A stretch of 64,000 nucleotides of DNA from NCBI RefSeq assembly GCF_003318295.1, contig NZ_QOCW01000009.1, positions 1 to 64,000 of the forward strand, in the 5' to 3' direction. Below, piece after piece: positions 19,890-30,186 of this stretch (position 1 is the first letter of the stretch; each line of letters begins with the position of its first letter). The notes beneath the pieces were generated by a model, which did not search any database, was not told the origin of the DNA, and saw only the letters and a program-made list of their open reading frames with translations. The DNA comes from Bacillus taeanensis. Its GTDB lineage: Bacteria > Bacillota > Bacilli > Bacillales > UBA6769. The position numbers and the translations under genes were made by a program.

Positions 19890-19928
19890 AAAAAGAAAGA
19901 AGCTACCTGAGTTAGCTTCTTTCTTTTT
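19890..19928 (-). terminator. Terminator of lutR
   Basis: 16-bp inverted repeat AAAAAGAAAGAAGCTA / TAGCTTCTTTCTTTTT with a 7-nt loop, overlapping the lutR stop codon. It separates lutR from lutABC. Confidence 0.75.
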
Positions 19929-20637
19929 CTTGATAATAATTTTTTAATACACTTTCAACATTTTCTAAGTGCTCAATGATAATCTGCTGGGCCTTGGTTA
20001 CATTCTGTTGTTTAATCGCTTCGTAAATTTGTAAGTGTTCCTGATAAAGGCGCTCAGTTGTTGTTTGCTTAGAAAATAGCCATAGACGACGCGTTTCTCT
20101 CATAGACTCAACCATCATGCCGGACACATTACTCATTAAACCTTTTAAAATTGGATTATGTGTGGCGTCCGCGATGGCAAAGTGAAATTTTAAATCAGCT
20201 TTTTCGCCAAGCTCTTCATTACCAAGTCCATTTCTCATTTTAGTTAATGCCGCTAACATAACTTCTAAATCCTCATCTGTTCGTCTTAAAGCTGCTGTGC
20301 CTGCTGCACCAACTTCTAAAATTTTGCGAACCTCTAATAAATGAATAATATCTGTTTCATTCATTAATACTGCCGTGGATAAAGGCAGCGTTAACATCAT
20401 TGGGTCAAACTCACGAACATAAGTGCCTTCGCCTTGTTTCATCTCTACTAAACCCATCGCTCGTAATGCACTTAATGCCTCTCGAACTGCTGAGCGGCCA
20501 ACCTGAAAATTTTCAGCTAACTGCTGGACAGAATCCAGCTTATCACCTGGCTTCAGCTCTCCTTTATTAATCATCTCTAACAGTACTTCGGCAACTTCTT
20601 CATTTATTTTTCGTCGCTTAATTTGTTTATATTCCAT
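19912..20637 (-). CDS. lutR: Lactate-responsive FadR-type GntR repressor LutR
   Basis: 241 residues. An N-terminal winged helix ([48 protein letters not shown]) is followed by an all-helical FCD ligand domain. The FCD metal-binding residues are visible around [15 protein letters not shown] and EHLQIYEAI. Position beside lutABC and lctP, both preceded by TCATCTGATGA palindromes, identifies it as LutR. It is expected to repress lactate uptake and oxidation unless lactate is present. Confidence 0.92.
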   Translation of the reverse strand: MEYKQIKRRKINEEVAEVLLEMINKGELKPGDKLDSVQQLAENFQVGRSAVREALSALRAMGLVEMKQGEGTYVREFDPMMLTLPLSTAVLMNETDIIHLLEVRKILEVGAAGTAALRRTDEDLEVMLAALTKMRNGLGNEELGEKADLKFHFAIADATHNPILKGLMSNVSGMMVESMRETRRLWLFSKQTTTERLYQEHLQIYEAIKQQNVTKAQQIIIEHLENVESVLKNYYQEKERS

Positions 20638-20805
20638 TTCATACCACCTCTATTCAAGTCAACACTGATGGAAAGTATCTAAATTATACTATACTATCAG
20701 CTGTTCTAGTTTTAAAGATTAGAAAAAGCAAGAAAACAAATTGTATTTTATCTGCTGTTATTAAAAAAATATTTTTATTGATTTATGATTACGCTTACAT
20801 TATGA

Positions 20806-20838
20806 TGGTCATATAGTCATCTGATGACTATATGACCA
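20806..20838. promoter_or_regulatory. 33-bp LutR-type operator upstream of lctP
   Basis: Perfect odd-centred palindrome about T20822, two 16-nt arms. The inner core is GTCATCTGATGAC, the same as at lutA; outer TGGTCAT / ATGACCA half-sites extend it. It lies ~100 nt before lctP in the lctP-lutR intergenic region, so it could also affect lutR. Confidence 0.78.
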
Positions 20839-20935
20839 GATTTAATTCTAGTTATACATAAGCAGAAGTTTTTTACTTTTATGTCTATTGGCTTGAGATT
20901 TTATTTAGTAAACTAAAGTTTAAGGAGGAAAAAGA

Positions 20936-22735
20936 ATGAATATTGGATTATTATCTCTTATTGCTTTACTGCCTGTATTTTCCGTCTTTTTATTTCTCGT
21001 TATTTTAAAATGGCCGGCAAGCCGCGCTATGCCTGTTTCATTAATTGTAACCGCTTTAACAGCTATGTTTATTTGGGGGACAAAGACTAATGTCATAGCC
21101 GGAGCTGCTCTTAATGGTGTTGCTACAGCTTTAGATGTTATGTTTATTGTATTTGGAGCTGTTTTACTACTAAATACGGTGAAAGAAAGCGGAGCAATTA
21201 CAACGATCCGCCAAGGCTTTATAAGCATTTCTCCTGACAGAAGAGTTCAAGCCATCATTATCGCTTGGTTGTTCGGGGCATTCATTGAAGGTGCTGCCGG
21301 CTTTGGTACTCCTGCAGCTATTGCAGCGCCACTTTTAGTAGCGATCGGCTTTCCAGCAATGGCAGCAGTGCTTGTTGCATTAATTATTCAAAGTACACCT
21401 GTATCATTCGGTGCCATTGGTACTCCGCTTCTTGTTGGAGTGAACGGCGGCCTTGTTGATCAACCCGCTGTATTAAATGCAATCGGTTCAATGGAATATA
21501 GACAATATTTATTACAAATTGTAGCAAATGTTGGAATGTTTCATGCCATTGTAGGGTTTTTAATTCCATTAATTATGGTTGGAATGTTAACTCGTTTCTT
21601 CGGTAAAACCCGTTCTTTTAAAGAAGGATTAAAGATTTGGAAATTTGCACTTTTTTCAGGAATCGCTTTTACTGTTCCATATTATATAATTGCCGTATTC
21701 CTTGGTCCAGAATTTCCATCTCTATTAGGTGCATTAATTGGCTTATTAATTGTCGTTCCATCGGCAAAATCTGGATTGTTCATGCCAAAGCAAGAAGAAA
21801 TTTTTGATTTTGAAGACCGCGGTAAATGGGAAGCTGATTGGTTTGGCAAATTAAATCATGAGCAGCCGAAAGTGCTTGAAGGCGGCAAAAAGATTTCTTT
21901 AGTAATGGCTTGGGTTCCATATTTATTAGTAGCAGTTTTATTAGTAATTACTAGAATTGTAGAAGAAGTAAAAGCATTGATTACCCATCCTAATGTAACA
22001 ATTTTAATTGAAGATTTATTCGGATCAGGAATTGCGATTAAATCAACACCATTATATTTACCGGGAGCTATCTTTGTTGTTGTCTCTTTCATTACCTATT
22101 TCCTACACGGTATGAAAGCAAAAGATTATGCAAAAGCATGGTCAGATTCATTTAAAACGGTTGTATCTGCAGGAGCTGCGTTAATTTTTGCTGTTCCAAT
22201 GATTAAAATCTTCCTTAATACACAAACTGAGGCACTTGCAAGTATGCCGCTTGTTTTAGCAGAAGGTGTTTCGACTCTTGCTGGTTCATTATGGCCTGTA
22301 TTCTCTCCAACAATTGGTGCACTTGGCGCCTTCATTGCTGGAAGTAATACATTTAGTAATATGATGTTTTCCTTATTCCAGTTTGGTGCTGCTGAAAATA
22401 TCGGTCTTACAGCAGGTGGTGCTGGCTTTGTTGTTGCCCTTCAAGCAGTTGGCGGTGCAGCAGGTAATATGATTTGTGTACACAATGTTGTGGCTGCTTC
22501 TGCTACAGTAGGTTTAGTTGGTCAAGAAGGAAGCTTAATTCGAAAAGTATTAATTCCATTAACTTATTATTTATTGGCAGCTGGTACGTTAGGTATGGCT
22601 GTAATCGCCGGAGGCTTCAGTATTTGGTTCCTCGTTTACGGAGCAGTCGTCATTGGATTTATTTTATTTATGGTTTTAACAAAAGGAAAAGCTGAAAAAG
22701 AAAAGACAAAAAACAAACAAGAATTCACAGCATAA
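20936..22735 (+). CDS. lctP: L-lactate permease (LctP family)
   Basis: 599 residues with about 13-14 membrane helices, RBS AAGGAGGAAA. Family motifs: [19 protein letters not shown] (~residue 101), [17 protein letters not shown] (~151), and near the C-terminus [20 protein letters not shown] and [20 protein letters not shown]. It imports lactate (possibly also glycolate) with protons. Divergent from lutR and preceded by the LutR-type palindrome. Confidence 0.95.
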   Translation: MNIGLLSLIALLPVFSVFLFLVILKWPASRAMPVSLIVTALTAMFIWGTKTNVIAGAALNGVATALDVMFIVFGAVLLLNTVKESGAITTIRQGFISISPDRRVQAIIIAWLFGAFIEGAAGFGTPAAIAAPLLVAIGFPAMAAVLVALIIQSTPVSFGAIGTPLLVGVNGGLVDQPAVLNAIGSMEYRQYLLQIVANVGMFHAIVGFLIPLIMVGMLTRFFGKTRSFKEGLKIWKFALFSGIAFTVPYYIIAVFLGPEFPSLLGALIGLLIVVPSAKSGLFMPKQEEIFDFEDRGKWEADWFGKLNHEQPKVLEGGKKISLVMAWVPYLLVAVLLVITRIVEEVKALITHPNVTILIEDLFGSGIAIKSTPLYLPGAIFVVVSFITYFLHGMKAKDYAKAWSDSFKTVVSAGAALIFAVPMIKIFLNTQTEALASMPLVLAEGVSTLAGSLWPVFSPTIGALGAFIAGSNTFSNMMFSLFQFGAAENIGLTAGGAGFVVALQAVGGAAGNMICVHNVVAASATVGLVGQEGSLIRKVLIPLTYYLLAAGTLGMAVIAGGFSIWFLVYGAVVIGFILFMVLTKGKAEKEKTKNKQEFTA

Positions 22736-22747
22736 ATAAATTACAAT

Positions 22748-22782
22748 AGAGGTTGACTCATTCGGGTCAACCTCTTTGTTTA
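22748..22782 (+). terminator. Terminator of lctP
   Basis: 10-bp inverted repeat AGAGGTTGAC / GTCAACCTCT followed by TTTGTTT. Confidence 0.9.
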
Positions 22783-22846
22783 TAACATGTAATAAAATAG
22801 TGAATAATACAAGTTTTTAATGATTACTAACTGTGGAGAGTGAACT

Positions 22847-23971
22847 ATGATACGACCTTCCTTAGCAAAAAACATTATTTCAGAAGTAAGGAAACTTCTA
22901 GATGAAGATGTCATTGTTGTCGATGTAAACGGCATTATTATTGCCAGTACTGATGAAAGACGAGTTGGAACATTTCATGAAGGAGCCCTTATTTCCTATC
23001 GGGAACGCAATAAAATTATTATTACAGAGAACGATCAACATGCACTAGAAGGTGTAAAGGCAGGTATTAATTTGCCAATTTTTTTTCAACAGCAAATCGT
23101 CGGAATCATTGGCATTACCGGAGACCCCAGTAAAGTTTCGCAGTATGGTGAAATATTAAGAAAAATGACAGAATTACTTATTAAAGAAAGTTATTATTCA
23201 GAACAGCTGGAATGGCAGTCACGAACGCTTGAAGCTTTTGTATTTGATTGGATACAGCAGAAAGAATGGTCAAGTTCATTTCAAAACCAAGCAGAATTGT
23301 TGGGGATTGATTTAAATGTCCAAAGACAAGTGATTATAGGTCACTACCTGCGCAATAATGAAAATTTCATTCAACGAAACGTATGGAATGATGTGAGACA
23401 AACATTTATGATTGAAAGCAAAGACGTTTTTGTACGATGGGGCAATGAACGCTTTGTGTTATTACACGCTGTTAAAGGAAAAGAAAATAAGCAGCGCACC
23501 ATGCATTTTATACAACAGCTAAAAAGTTATTTAACAGAAAAATATAATCAACCGATTTCGTTTGGAATTGGTCAAGCTGTTTCTCCAAATGATGTTTACC
23601 AATCGTTTGAGCAGGCTGAACGGGCTTTATCAGCTGCTAAACACACAAATGCTATCATTTTTGATGATGAGCTTCGCTTAGAAATGTGCTTACAAGATAT
23701 TAAAAAACAAACACGTTTTGAATTTGTCAATCGAACGATTGCGCCTATTATAGAAGATCTGGAACTATTAGAGACATTGCGCACATTCCTAGATCAAAAC
23801 CAATCATTTAAAAAGACTGCCGATACGCTTCATATTCATATTAATACGCTTCATTATCGTTTAAAAAGAATTGAGAAATTAACGAAGCTAAACCCAAGAA
23901 ATTCTCATGATATCACTACCTTATATCTCGCCCTTTTATTTTTAGATGATTATCTAAAAATAAACAATTAA
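22847..23971 (+). CDS. CdaR-family transcriptional regulator (sugar diacid/glycolate type)
   Basis: 374 residues. An N-terminal diacid-recognition domain (IISEVRKLLDEDVIVVDVNG, LPIFFQQQIVGIIGITGDPS) is followed by a central GGDEF-like remnant and a C-terminal PucR-type helix-turn-helix (LRTFLDQNQSFKKTADTLHI, HINTLHYRLKRIEKL). CdaR proteins activate diacid and hydroxyacid catabolic genes. It lies directly upstream of glcD-glcF in the same orientation, so glycolate-responsive control is likely but inferred. Confidence 0.88.
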   Translation: MIRPSLAKNIISEVRKLLDEDVIVVDVNGIIIASTDERRVGTFHEGALISYRERNKIIITENDQHALEGVKAGINLPIFFQQQIVGIIGITGDPSKVSQYGEILRKMTELLIKESYYSEQLEWQSRTLEAFVFDWIQQKEWSSSFQNQAELLGIDLNVQRQVIIGHYLRNNENFIQRNVWNDVRQTFMIESKDVFVRWGNERFVLLHAVKGKENKQRTMHFIQQLKSYLTEKYNQPISFGIGQAVSPNDVYQSFEQAERALSAAKHTNAIIFDDELRLEMCLQDIKKQTRFEFVNRTIAPIIEDLELLETLRTFLDQNQSFKKTADTLHIHINTLHYRLKRIEKLTKLNPRNSHDITTLYLALLFLDDYLKINN

Positions 23972-24095
23972 ATCGTTTGATTTTTGGATAATCAACCATA
24001 GTTAATTATCCTTCTTTTTTTTATGATTAAAGTAGGCTTTGAGAAGAAACAACGAACCCTCAAAATTTTACTTTAATAACGGAAGGATGGTTTTC

Positions 24096-25508
24096 TTGAT
24101 TTCAAATGAAATAAAGTTAAAACTTTGCAATATAGTAGGTTTGGAAAACTATGACGATTCAAATGTAGGCAGACTTGTTTATTCCTATGATGCAACACCA
24201 CAATTTCAGTCAATGCCAGATGCTGTTATTTCACCAAGGAATACAAAAGAAGTTTCTGAGATTGTGAAAATTTGCAATGAACATCAAATTCCTATCGTAC
24301 CAAGGGGCTCTGGAACAAACCTTTGTGCGGGAACATGCCCAACAGAAGGCGGGATTGTCCTTCTTTTTAAATATATGAACTCGATTTTAGAAATTGATGA
24401 AGAAAACCTTACCATAACGGTCCAGCCAGGTGTTATTACACTCGATATGATTACTGCGGTTGAAGAAAAAGGATTATTCTATCCGCCAGACCCAAGCTCA
24501 ATGAAAATTTCAACGATTGGCGGAAACATTAATGAAAATTCCGGTGGTCTGCGCGGACTTAAATACGGTGTAACAAGAGATTATGTAATCGCTTTAGAAA
24601 TTGTATTAGCAAATGGTGAAATCATCCATACAGGCGGTAAACTCGCAAAAGATGTCGCTGGCTACGATTTAACTCGTTTATTTGTAGGTTCAGAAGGTAC
24701 GCTTGGTATTGTGACAGAAGCAACACTTAAGCTGATTCCAATGCCTGAATCTAAAATGACAATGCTCGCCCTTTATCAAGATATTGAAGCAGCGGCTAAA
24801 ACGGTTTCAAAAATTATCGCCAATAAAATTATTCCAACAACACTCGAGTTTCTTGATCAGCCAACACTAGAAGTTGTGGAAGCGCATGCGCAAATTGGCC
24901 TCCCAACAGATGTAAAAGCTGTTCTTCTCATTGAACAAGACGGTCCAATTGAAGTTGTGAAACGAGATATCGAAAAAATGGCGCTGTTATGCGAGCAGGA
25001 ACATGCAGTATCTGTTAAAATAGCGGAATCTGAAGCAGAAGCAGATGGTCTTCGCACAGCGCGCCGCTCTGCTCTTTCCGCTTTAGCTCGTTTAAAACCG
25101 ACTACGATTTTAGAAGATGCGACGGTTCCACGTTCTGAAATCGCAAAAATGGTAAAAGCAACAAATGAAATCGCTGAAAAATATCAGCTTAACATTTGTA
25201 CATTCGGACATGCTGGGGATGGAAACCTCCACCCAACCTGTTTAACAGATGTACGCAACCATGACGAAATTGAACGTGTAGAAAAAGCATTTGAGGAAAT
25301 TTTTGAAAAGGCCATTGAGCTTGGAGGAACGATTACAGGTGAACATGGTGTTGGAATGATGAAAGCTCCTTATCTAGAATTAAAACTTGGTTCGGCAGGG
25401 ATTGCTGCAATGAAAGCAATTAAAGACTCTTTTGATCCTAATAACATTATGAATCCTGGTAAAGTATTTGCAAAAGAATCTCGAAAACGGGTGGTGGTGA
25501 CACAATGA
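24096..25508 (+). CDS. glcD: Glycolate oxidase FAD-linked subunit GlcD
   Basis: About 470 residues. The start chosen is TTG 24096 after GGAAGGATGG; an upstream ATG (24039) has no RBS and adds a non-conserved tail. FAD-binding PCMH domain: PIVPRGSGTNLCAG (~residue 70), KISTIGGNINENSGGLRGLKYG, and RLFVGSEGTLGIVTEATLKL. The C-terminal FAD-oxidase domain ends with FGHAGDGNLHP and GEHGVGMMKAPYL. It oxidises glycolate (or D-lactate) to the 2-oxo acid, passing electrons to the Fe-S subunit GlcF, which overlaps by 4 nt. Confidence 0.94.
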   Translation: MISNEIKLKLCNIVGLENYDDSNVGRLVYSYDATPQFQSMPDAVISPRNTKEVSEIVKICNEHQIPIVPRGSGTNLCAGTCPTEGGIVLLFKYMNSILEIDEENLTITVQPGVITLDMITAVEEKGLFYPPDPSSMKISTIGGNINENSGGLRGLKYGVTRDYVIALEIVLANGEIIHTGGKLAKDVAGYDLTRLFVGSEGTLGIVTEATLKLIPMPESKMTMLALYQDIEAAAKTVSKIIANKIIPTTLEFLDQPTLEVVEAHAQIGLPTDVKAVLLIEQDGPIEVVKRDIEKMALLCEQEHAVSVKIAESEAEADGLRTARRSALSALARLKPTTILEDATVPRSEIAKMVKATNEIAEKYQLNICTFGHAGDGNLHPTCLTDVRNHDEIERVEKAFEEIFEKAIELGGTITGEHGVGMMKAPYLELKLGSAGIAAMKAIKDSFDPNNIMNPGKVFAKESRKRVVVTQ

Positions 25509-26848
25509 CAACTGTAAAAGAGCGTGAAACGATTCAACAGCAATTTAAAGAGCGGATGAGTGAAGATGAGCTTCTAAACTGTATGCGCTGCGGCTTTTGC
25601 TTACCGACCTGTCCTACTTATATTGAATCTGGGTTTCAAGAATCTCACTCACCAAGAGGAAGACTTGCTGTTATGAAAGCTGTTGTTGACGGAGTTATTG
25701 AACCGGATGAAGATGTTGAACGTTCACTTAACATGTGCTTAGGCTGCAGAGCTTGTGAACCTGTTTGTCCATCAGGCGTGAATTACGGTCATCTACTTGA
25801 AGAAGCACGCGATATTATTAATCAAAACAAAACACACTCTTTACCTGTCAGAACGATTCGTAAAGCGGTTTTTGAAGGTCTATTTCCCCATCAAAACCGG
25901 ATGCGCACCTTAACAGGATTAATCGGTTTTTACCAGCGCTATGGTTTACAAAGTGCCGTACAATCAAGTGGGGTGATGAAACTGTTACCGAATAACTTAT
26001 CTTCAATGGAAAAAGTACTTCCTGAAATCCCAACGATGAAAGAAATGAAAAGTCGTCCTACTCACCTTCCTGCTAAAACAACCGTTAAAAAACGTGTTGC
26101 CTTTTTCTCAGGCTGCCTGATGGATACGATGTTTATGAAAACAAATGACTCAACAATGAAACTACTACAGCTTGCAGGCTGTGAAATCGTCATTCCAACT
26201 GAACAAGCTTGCTGCGGGGCACTGCATGGTCACAGCGGGGAAAAAAATAAAGCAAAAGAGCTTGCAAAACGGAATATTGAAGCATTTGAAGACTTACAAG
26301 TTGACTATATTATTACAAATGCCGGCGGATGCGGCGCCTTTTTAATTGATTATGATCATCTCTTGAAAGATGAGCCTGAATGGGTGTTTCGTGCTAAGAA
26401 GTTTTCAAAGAAGTTAAAAGATATGTCCAGCATTTTAGTTGATTTACAATTTCATAAAAGGAAATTAAGTTTGCCGGCACAAGTCATTACTTATCAAGAT
26501 TCTTGTCATTTAAAAAATGTTATGAAAACGTCAGCTGAACCTCGGTTACTTTTACAATCGATTGAAAATAGCGAGTATCGCGAAATGAAAAATGCTGATC
26601 AGTGCTGCGGCTCAGCTGGAATTTATAATATCGTTGAATCTGAAATGTCGATGCAAATTCTTGACTCTAAAATGAAAAATACAAAAGCAACGGAAGCGAC
26701 AACAATCGTAACCGCTAACCCTGGCTGCTTGCTGCAAATGAAGCTTGGAATTGAACGAGAAGGGTTAACAGGAAAAGTTCGCGCGGTTCATATCGCAGAT
26801 CTGCTTATTGAAGCTGCACAGTCTCCTGTCCCAGAAATAGAAAGCTAA
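25505..26848 (+). CDS. glcF: Glycolate oxidase iron-sulfur subunit GlcF
   Basis: 447 residues. Two N-terminal 4Fe-4S motifs, CMRCGFCLPTCP (~residue 22) and CLGCRACEPVCP (~residue 78), are followed by two CCG cysteine-rich domains (ACCGALHGHSG, QCCGSAGIYN). The ATG lies in an ATGA overlap with glcD after GGTGGTG. It is the electron-transfer partner of GlcD. The GlcE subunit of the E. coli enzyme is absent, as usual in Bacillus two-gene systems. Confidence 0.94.
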   Translation: MTTVKERETIQQQFKERMSEDELLNCMRCGFCLPTCPTYIESGFQESHSPRGRLAVMKAVVDGVIEPDEDVERSLNMCLGCRACEPVCPSGVNYGHLLEEARDIINQNKTHSLPVRTIRKAVFEGLFPHQNRMRTLTGLIGFYQRYGLQSAVQSSGVMKLLPNNLSSMEKVLPEIPTMKEMKSRPTHLPAKTTVKKRVAFFSGCLMDTMFMKTNDSTMKLLQLAGCEIVIPTEQACCGALHGHSGEKNKAKELAKRNIEAFEDLQVDYIITNAGGCGAFLIDYDHLLKDEPEWVFRAKKFSKKLKDMSSILVDLQFHKRKLSLPAQVITYQDSCHLKNVMKTSAEPRLLLQSIENSEYREMKNADQCCGSAGIYNIVESEMSMQILDSKMKNTKATEATTIVTANPGCLLQMKLGIEREGLTGKVRAVHIADLLIEAAQSPVPEIES

Positions 26849-26878
26849 AAAAGGAAATCATTTCGATTTCCTTTTTTT
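26847..26878. terminator. Terminator of glcDF
   Basis: 13-bp inverted repeat AAAAAAGGAAATC / GATTTCCTTTTTT with a 5-nt loop, starting at the glcF stop. The A-run and T-run make it usable from either side. Confidence 0.88.
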
Positions 26879-26940
26879 GATAGAGGAGTGTTTTCTCTTT
26901 CTGGATCATTAAAAAGATCCTTATCAACTATTAGTGCCGT

Positions 26941-27186
26941 TTATTTCAGCGATTCCTCTCCCCGAACGGTTTCAATTATTTTATTTACCAAAGTTTCCCC
27001 ATCCTTCGCTTCAATCGTTGTTAATTGGATGCGGGAAAATGGTTTTACTCTACACTCTAAACATCTTCTAAAACAATCAACAACATAGACTTTTACTTCA
27101 TCAGCATAGTCTCTTTGGAGAATATCTACAGCTTCACCAGCCTCTGTTACTTTAACGTTTCGCTCACAAAACTTAGCACTTCTCAT
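26941..27186 (-). CDS. DUF1450-like small cysteine protein
   Basis: 81 residues beginning MRSAKFCERNVKVTEAGEAV. The cysteine cluster CFRRCLECRVKPFSR (~residue 38) gives a CxxC motif followed by a KPF element, as in DUF1450/YuzB-type thioredoxin-like proteins. It is cytosolic and of unknown function. Single gene, convergent with glcF. Confidence 0.6.
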   Translation of the reverse strand: MRSAKFCERNVKVTEAGEAVDILQRDYADEVKVYVVDCFRRCLECRVKPFSRIQLTTIEAKDGETLVNKIIETVRGEESLK

Positions 27187-27253
27187 TTTACTATTCCTTT
27201 CATCAAAAGGTAACTCAAAAGCATAGGGTCAGACCCTAATCATTTAACCTCTT

Positions 27254-28222
27254 CTATTCTTCATCATAATGAGTAAATTGAATATCCAATGTACGAAGGT
27301 ATGTTTGAAGACCTGCATCTTGAATTGGGATGATAAATGCTGGTTCCCCAGATTCATTGTGATGTGAATGCCACAATCCTGGAGGAGTAACAAAAGCTTT
27401 CCCTGTTTCCCAATCAATACGAATCGGATCAATAATTTCCTTTGTAACAGGATCAATTTTATCTCCAACTAACGTATATGTACCAGGTTCTGCATAAGCT
27501 ACAAAGTCGAGAGCGACCGACTTATGGCTGTGAGGAGCTTGATTCGAACCAACAGGCACAATTCCAAACATAGCCCATAATACATGTGTAATTGTTAGCG
27601 TTTGATCAAATTTTTGATTGTTTAACAAAATAGAGATACGATTTTTCAAATGCGCATCTGGTGCATTTGCTACTTCATCCAATTTTTCTTTCGCTTGTTC
27701 AGCTGTAAAAAGTGTCGGCTTAAAGCGTGCTTTTGTCGCTTTTGCTCCTAGATAATCAAGAATTGGTGTATCAATAATATAGTAGATTGTGGTATCTTCT
27801 GCTGCTGTATGTGTGCTAACCGATCCAGATGGGAGTGTTAAAAAATCTCCCTTCTTCCAGTTAATCGTTTCACCGTTTACCTCTGTACTTCCGGCACCGG
27901 AAATAATGTAATATAGTTCACTCGTTGCATTTGGTTCTGTATTAATCGAATCCCCTTTATTGATTCGCATAAAGTGAGCAAGAAGTGATGGACTTGTCGC
28001 CGGATATTCCGTTTTCAGATCGTTCGCAAGATCCAATGTTACGATACGAGTTTCGCCTGAGTTATATAATTCAGGTCCAAATTCTTTCGCTGGAAGAGGG
28101 GTAATGATACCGCTTCCAATCGGGTCAGCCGCAGTAGAATATTCATAAAAACGAGCATCACCCGTCCAGTTTTCATTTACAGTTCCTACAGATAATTGCC
28201 CTGGTTGTGCATGTTTAGTCAT
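27254..28222 (-). CDS. Bicupin protein (gentisate-dioxygenase-like), function uncertain
   Basis: 322 residues with two cupin barrels. The first holds SELYYIISGAGSTEVNGETI and GDFLTLPSGSVSTHTA; the second holds APHSHKSVALDFVAYAEPG and FVTPPGLWHSHHN, with potential metal-binding histidines in the second. Bicupins include gentisate and hydroxynaphthoate dioxygenases, oxalate decarboxylase and isomerases. It is divergent from a LysR regulator, which commonly signals a small catabolic unit. Confidence 0.75.
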   Translation of the reverse strand: MTKHAQPGQLSVGTVNENWTGDARFYEYSTAADPIGSGIITPLPAKEFGPELYNSGETRIVTLDLANDLKTEYPATSPSLLAHFMRINKGDSINTEPNATSELYYIISGAGSTEVNGETINWKKGDFLTLPSGSVSTHTAAEDTTIYYIIDTPILDYLGAKATKARFKPTLFTAEQAKEKLDEVANAPDAHLKNRISILLNNQKFDQTLTITHVLWAMFGIVPVGSNQAPHSHKSVALDFVAYAEPGTYTLVGDKIDPVTKEIIDPIRIDWETGKAFVTPPGLWHSHHNESGEPAFIIPIQDAGLQTYLRTLDIQFTHYDEE

Positions 28223-28341
28223 ATATAACCCTCCTGTTATCTTTATGACTCTATCATATCTTGACTGATAATGTTTGTAAAATATATAATTTGTATTACT
28301 ATAATATGTTTTATGTATAACTGAAAAGCAGGTGATAACTG

Positions 28342-29214
28342 ATGGAACTTCGACAGCTTCAATATTTTATTACTGTAGCTGAAGAATTAAATTTCAGCCG
28401 TGCAGCTGAACGGCTTCGGATTACACAACCTCCTTTAAGCTTACAAATTCAAAACTTAGAGAAGGAGTTAGGTATTGTACTGTTTTATCGAAATAACCGT
28501 CATGTAGAATTAACGGATGCAGGAAAATTATTTTTCGACGACGTACGCAAAATGTTCGATCATCTAGACCGTGCTGTTGAAAATGCGCAGCGTACTCATC
28601 ATGGGGAGATTGGAAAGCTGACGGTTGGTTTTGTTGGGTCTGCTACTTATGATATTCTTCCTTCTGTTCTGCGAGAATTTCGCAGTTTATATCCGGACGT
28701 TCAGGTCCATCTTCTTGAACTGTCCACACCTATGCAAATCGAAACATTGCTTGAAGAGGAAATTGATGTAGGCGTGTTAAGACCTCCTGTTCATTATGAA
28801 GCATTACGTACTGAAATTGTATCTATTGCTCCTTGTGTATTAGCCGTTCCAAAACAACATCCATTATTGGAAAAAGAAAACCTTTCTCTTCTCGACCTTA
28901 CGCCTTATCCTTTTGTAATGTTATCGAGAAAAACGTGGGCAGGCTTATATGATGAAATTCTAGGATTATGCAATCCGATCATCCAACAAGAGGCACTCGA
29001 GTTTCAAACTGTCATTGGTTTAGTTGCCGCAGGTATGGGGATCGCAGTCGTTCCACAATCAGCTATGAATTTGCATACTCAAGAGGTCGTGTATCTAGAT
29101 TTTAACAATCAATTACCTGCCGCCTCCATGGGTATCTCTTGGCGCAGGACTGATCAATCTCCTTTAGTAAAAACCTTTATAGAAATAGCCAAAGAATGGG
29201 ATAAAAATAATTGA
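28342..29214 (+). CDS. LysR-family transcriptional regulator
   Basis: 290 residues. The N-terminal winged helix reads MELRQLQYFITVAEELNFSR and RLRITQPPLSLQIQNLEKEL, typical of the CatM/BenM/CynR branch. The C-terminal periplasmic-binding-like effector domain follows (LTVGFVGSATYDILP, VGVLRPPV). It is divergent from the bicupin gene across 119 bp, so it is probably the local regulator of that gene. No clear T-N11-A box could be fixed by eye. Confidence 0.9.
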   Translation: MELRQLQYFITVAEELNFSRAAERLRITQPPLSLQIQNLEKELGIVLFYRNNRHVELTDAGKLFFDDVRKMFDHLDRAVENAQRTHHGEIGKLTVGFVGSATYDILPSVLREFRSLYPDVQVHLLELSTPMQIETLLEEEIDVGVLRPPVHYEALRTEIVSIAPCVLAVPKQHPLLEKENLSLLDLTPYPFVMLSRKTWAGLYDEILGLCNPIIQQEALEFQTVIGLVAAGMGIAVVPQSAMNLHTQEVVYLDFNNQLPAASMGISWRRTDQSPLVKTFIEIAKEWDKNN

Positions 29215-29273
29215 ATGAATACATACTCATCTAAATAAACTATTTGTCTGAACCCACTCTCTGTAAAAAAGAA

Positions 29274-29326
29274 AACACCAACTTTAAGCGAACTGTACCA
29301 ATGCTCTAAAAGTTGGTGTTTTTTCA
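29274..29326. terminator. Terminator between the LysR and YitT genes
   Basis: 14-bp inverted repeat AAAACACCAACTTT / AAAGTTGGTGTTTT with a 23-nt loop and a T6 run on the plus strand. It serves the LysR gene and possibly the convergent yitT. Confidence 0.75.
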
Positions 29327-29370
29327 TAATTTCGATCTTAATAACTTACTTAGTTCACTCAATTTGAATG

Positions 29371-30186
29371 CTATGTTTTTCTAAAATTACCCATTAACTC
29401 AGCTGTGCTAGTAATGTTTACAAATGCTTTGTCATCTACTTTTGCGATAAGTTCTTTTAACACTTCCACCTCATAACGTGAAACGACTGTATAAAGGATG
29501 CTTCTTCCTTCATTGGAATAGGCTCCTTCCCCTTTCCAAACAGTAATGCCTCGAACAACATTTTTCAGCAGTTCTTGTTTCACTTCCTCACCTTTTCGGG
29601 TAATAATCGTTACCGTTAGTTTTAAATGAGAAGTATGAATCGCATCAATCACTTTTCCAGTTACAAAAATAGACGCCATTGTAAATAATGCCTTGTCCCA
29701 ATCGAACAGAAAACCTGCGACAAACACAACGGCCGCATTTAAGGCAAACATAATCGTTCCAAGCGGGATTTCCTTTTTTTTAGTGATACCTAAACCAATA
29801 ATGTCAAAACCACCTGTTGAACCTTGATATTTAAAAACTAACCCGATGCCAATTCCGCCGATTGCCCCTCCAAATACGGCTGACAGCAGCGGATCCTGCG
29901 CAAGTGCTTCTTTCGGAATAATTTGCATGGAAAAAGATGTTACAACGATCGAAATCATCGTATAAAAAATTAACCTCCTCCCCAGTACTTTATATCCGTA
30001 AATCACAATGGGAATATTGAGAATTAAAATCATAAATCCAGAGTTTATACCAGGCATTTTTAAACCAATAATAAACGCAATTCCTGTTACTCCAGAAGAT
30101 AATACTTCATGAGGAAGTAAGAACATATTAAAGGAAAAGGCAATAATAATAGATGCAATAATAATTACAGTTAAACGCACAATCAT
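29371..30186 (-). CDS. YitT-family membrane protein
   Basis: 271 residues. Five to six N-terminal membrane helices contain the family motifs LPHEVLSSGVTGIAFI, GGAIGGIGIGLVFKYQGSTG and GFDIIGLGI. The soluble C-terminal DUF2179 domain is seen in GAYSNEGRSILYTVVSRYEV and DDKAFVNITSTAELMGNF. Function of the family is unknown. A TTGACA element upstream at 30335-30330 may be its promoter. Confidence 0.88.
   Translation of the reverse strand: MIVRLTVIIIASIIIAFSFNMFLLPHEVLSSGVTGIAFIIGLKMPGINSGFMILILNIPIVIYGYKVLGRRLIFYTMISIVVTSFSMQIIPKEALAQDPLLSAVFGGAIGGIGIGLVFKYQGSTGGFDIIGLGITKKKEIPLGTIMFALNAAVVFVAGFLFDWDKALFTMASIFVTGKVIDAIHTSHLKLTVTIITRKGEEVKQELLKNVVRGITVWKGEGAYSNEGRSILYTVVSRYEVEVLKELIAKVDDKAFVNITSTAELMGNFRKT

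Noticed and set aside
27222..27242. AGGGTCAGACCCT palindrome beside the bicupin gene
   Set aside because: Resembles GGGTCAGACCC motifs near REP-type elements, but it is a single short copy with no transposase nearby.
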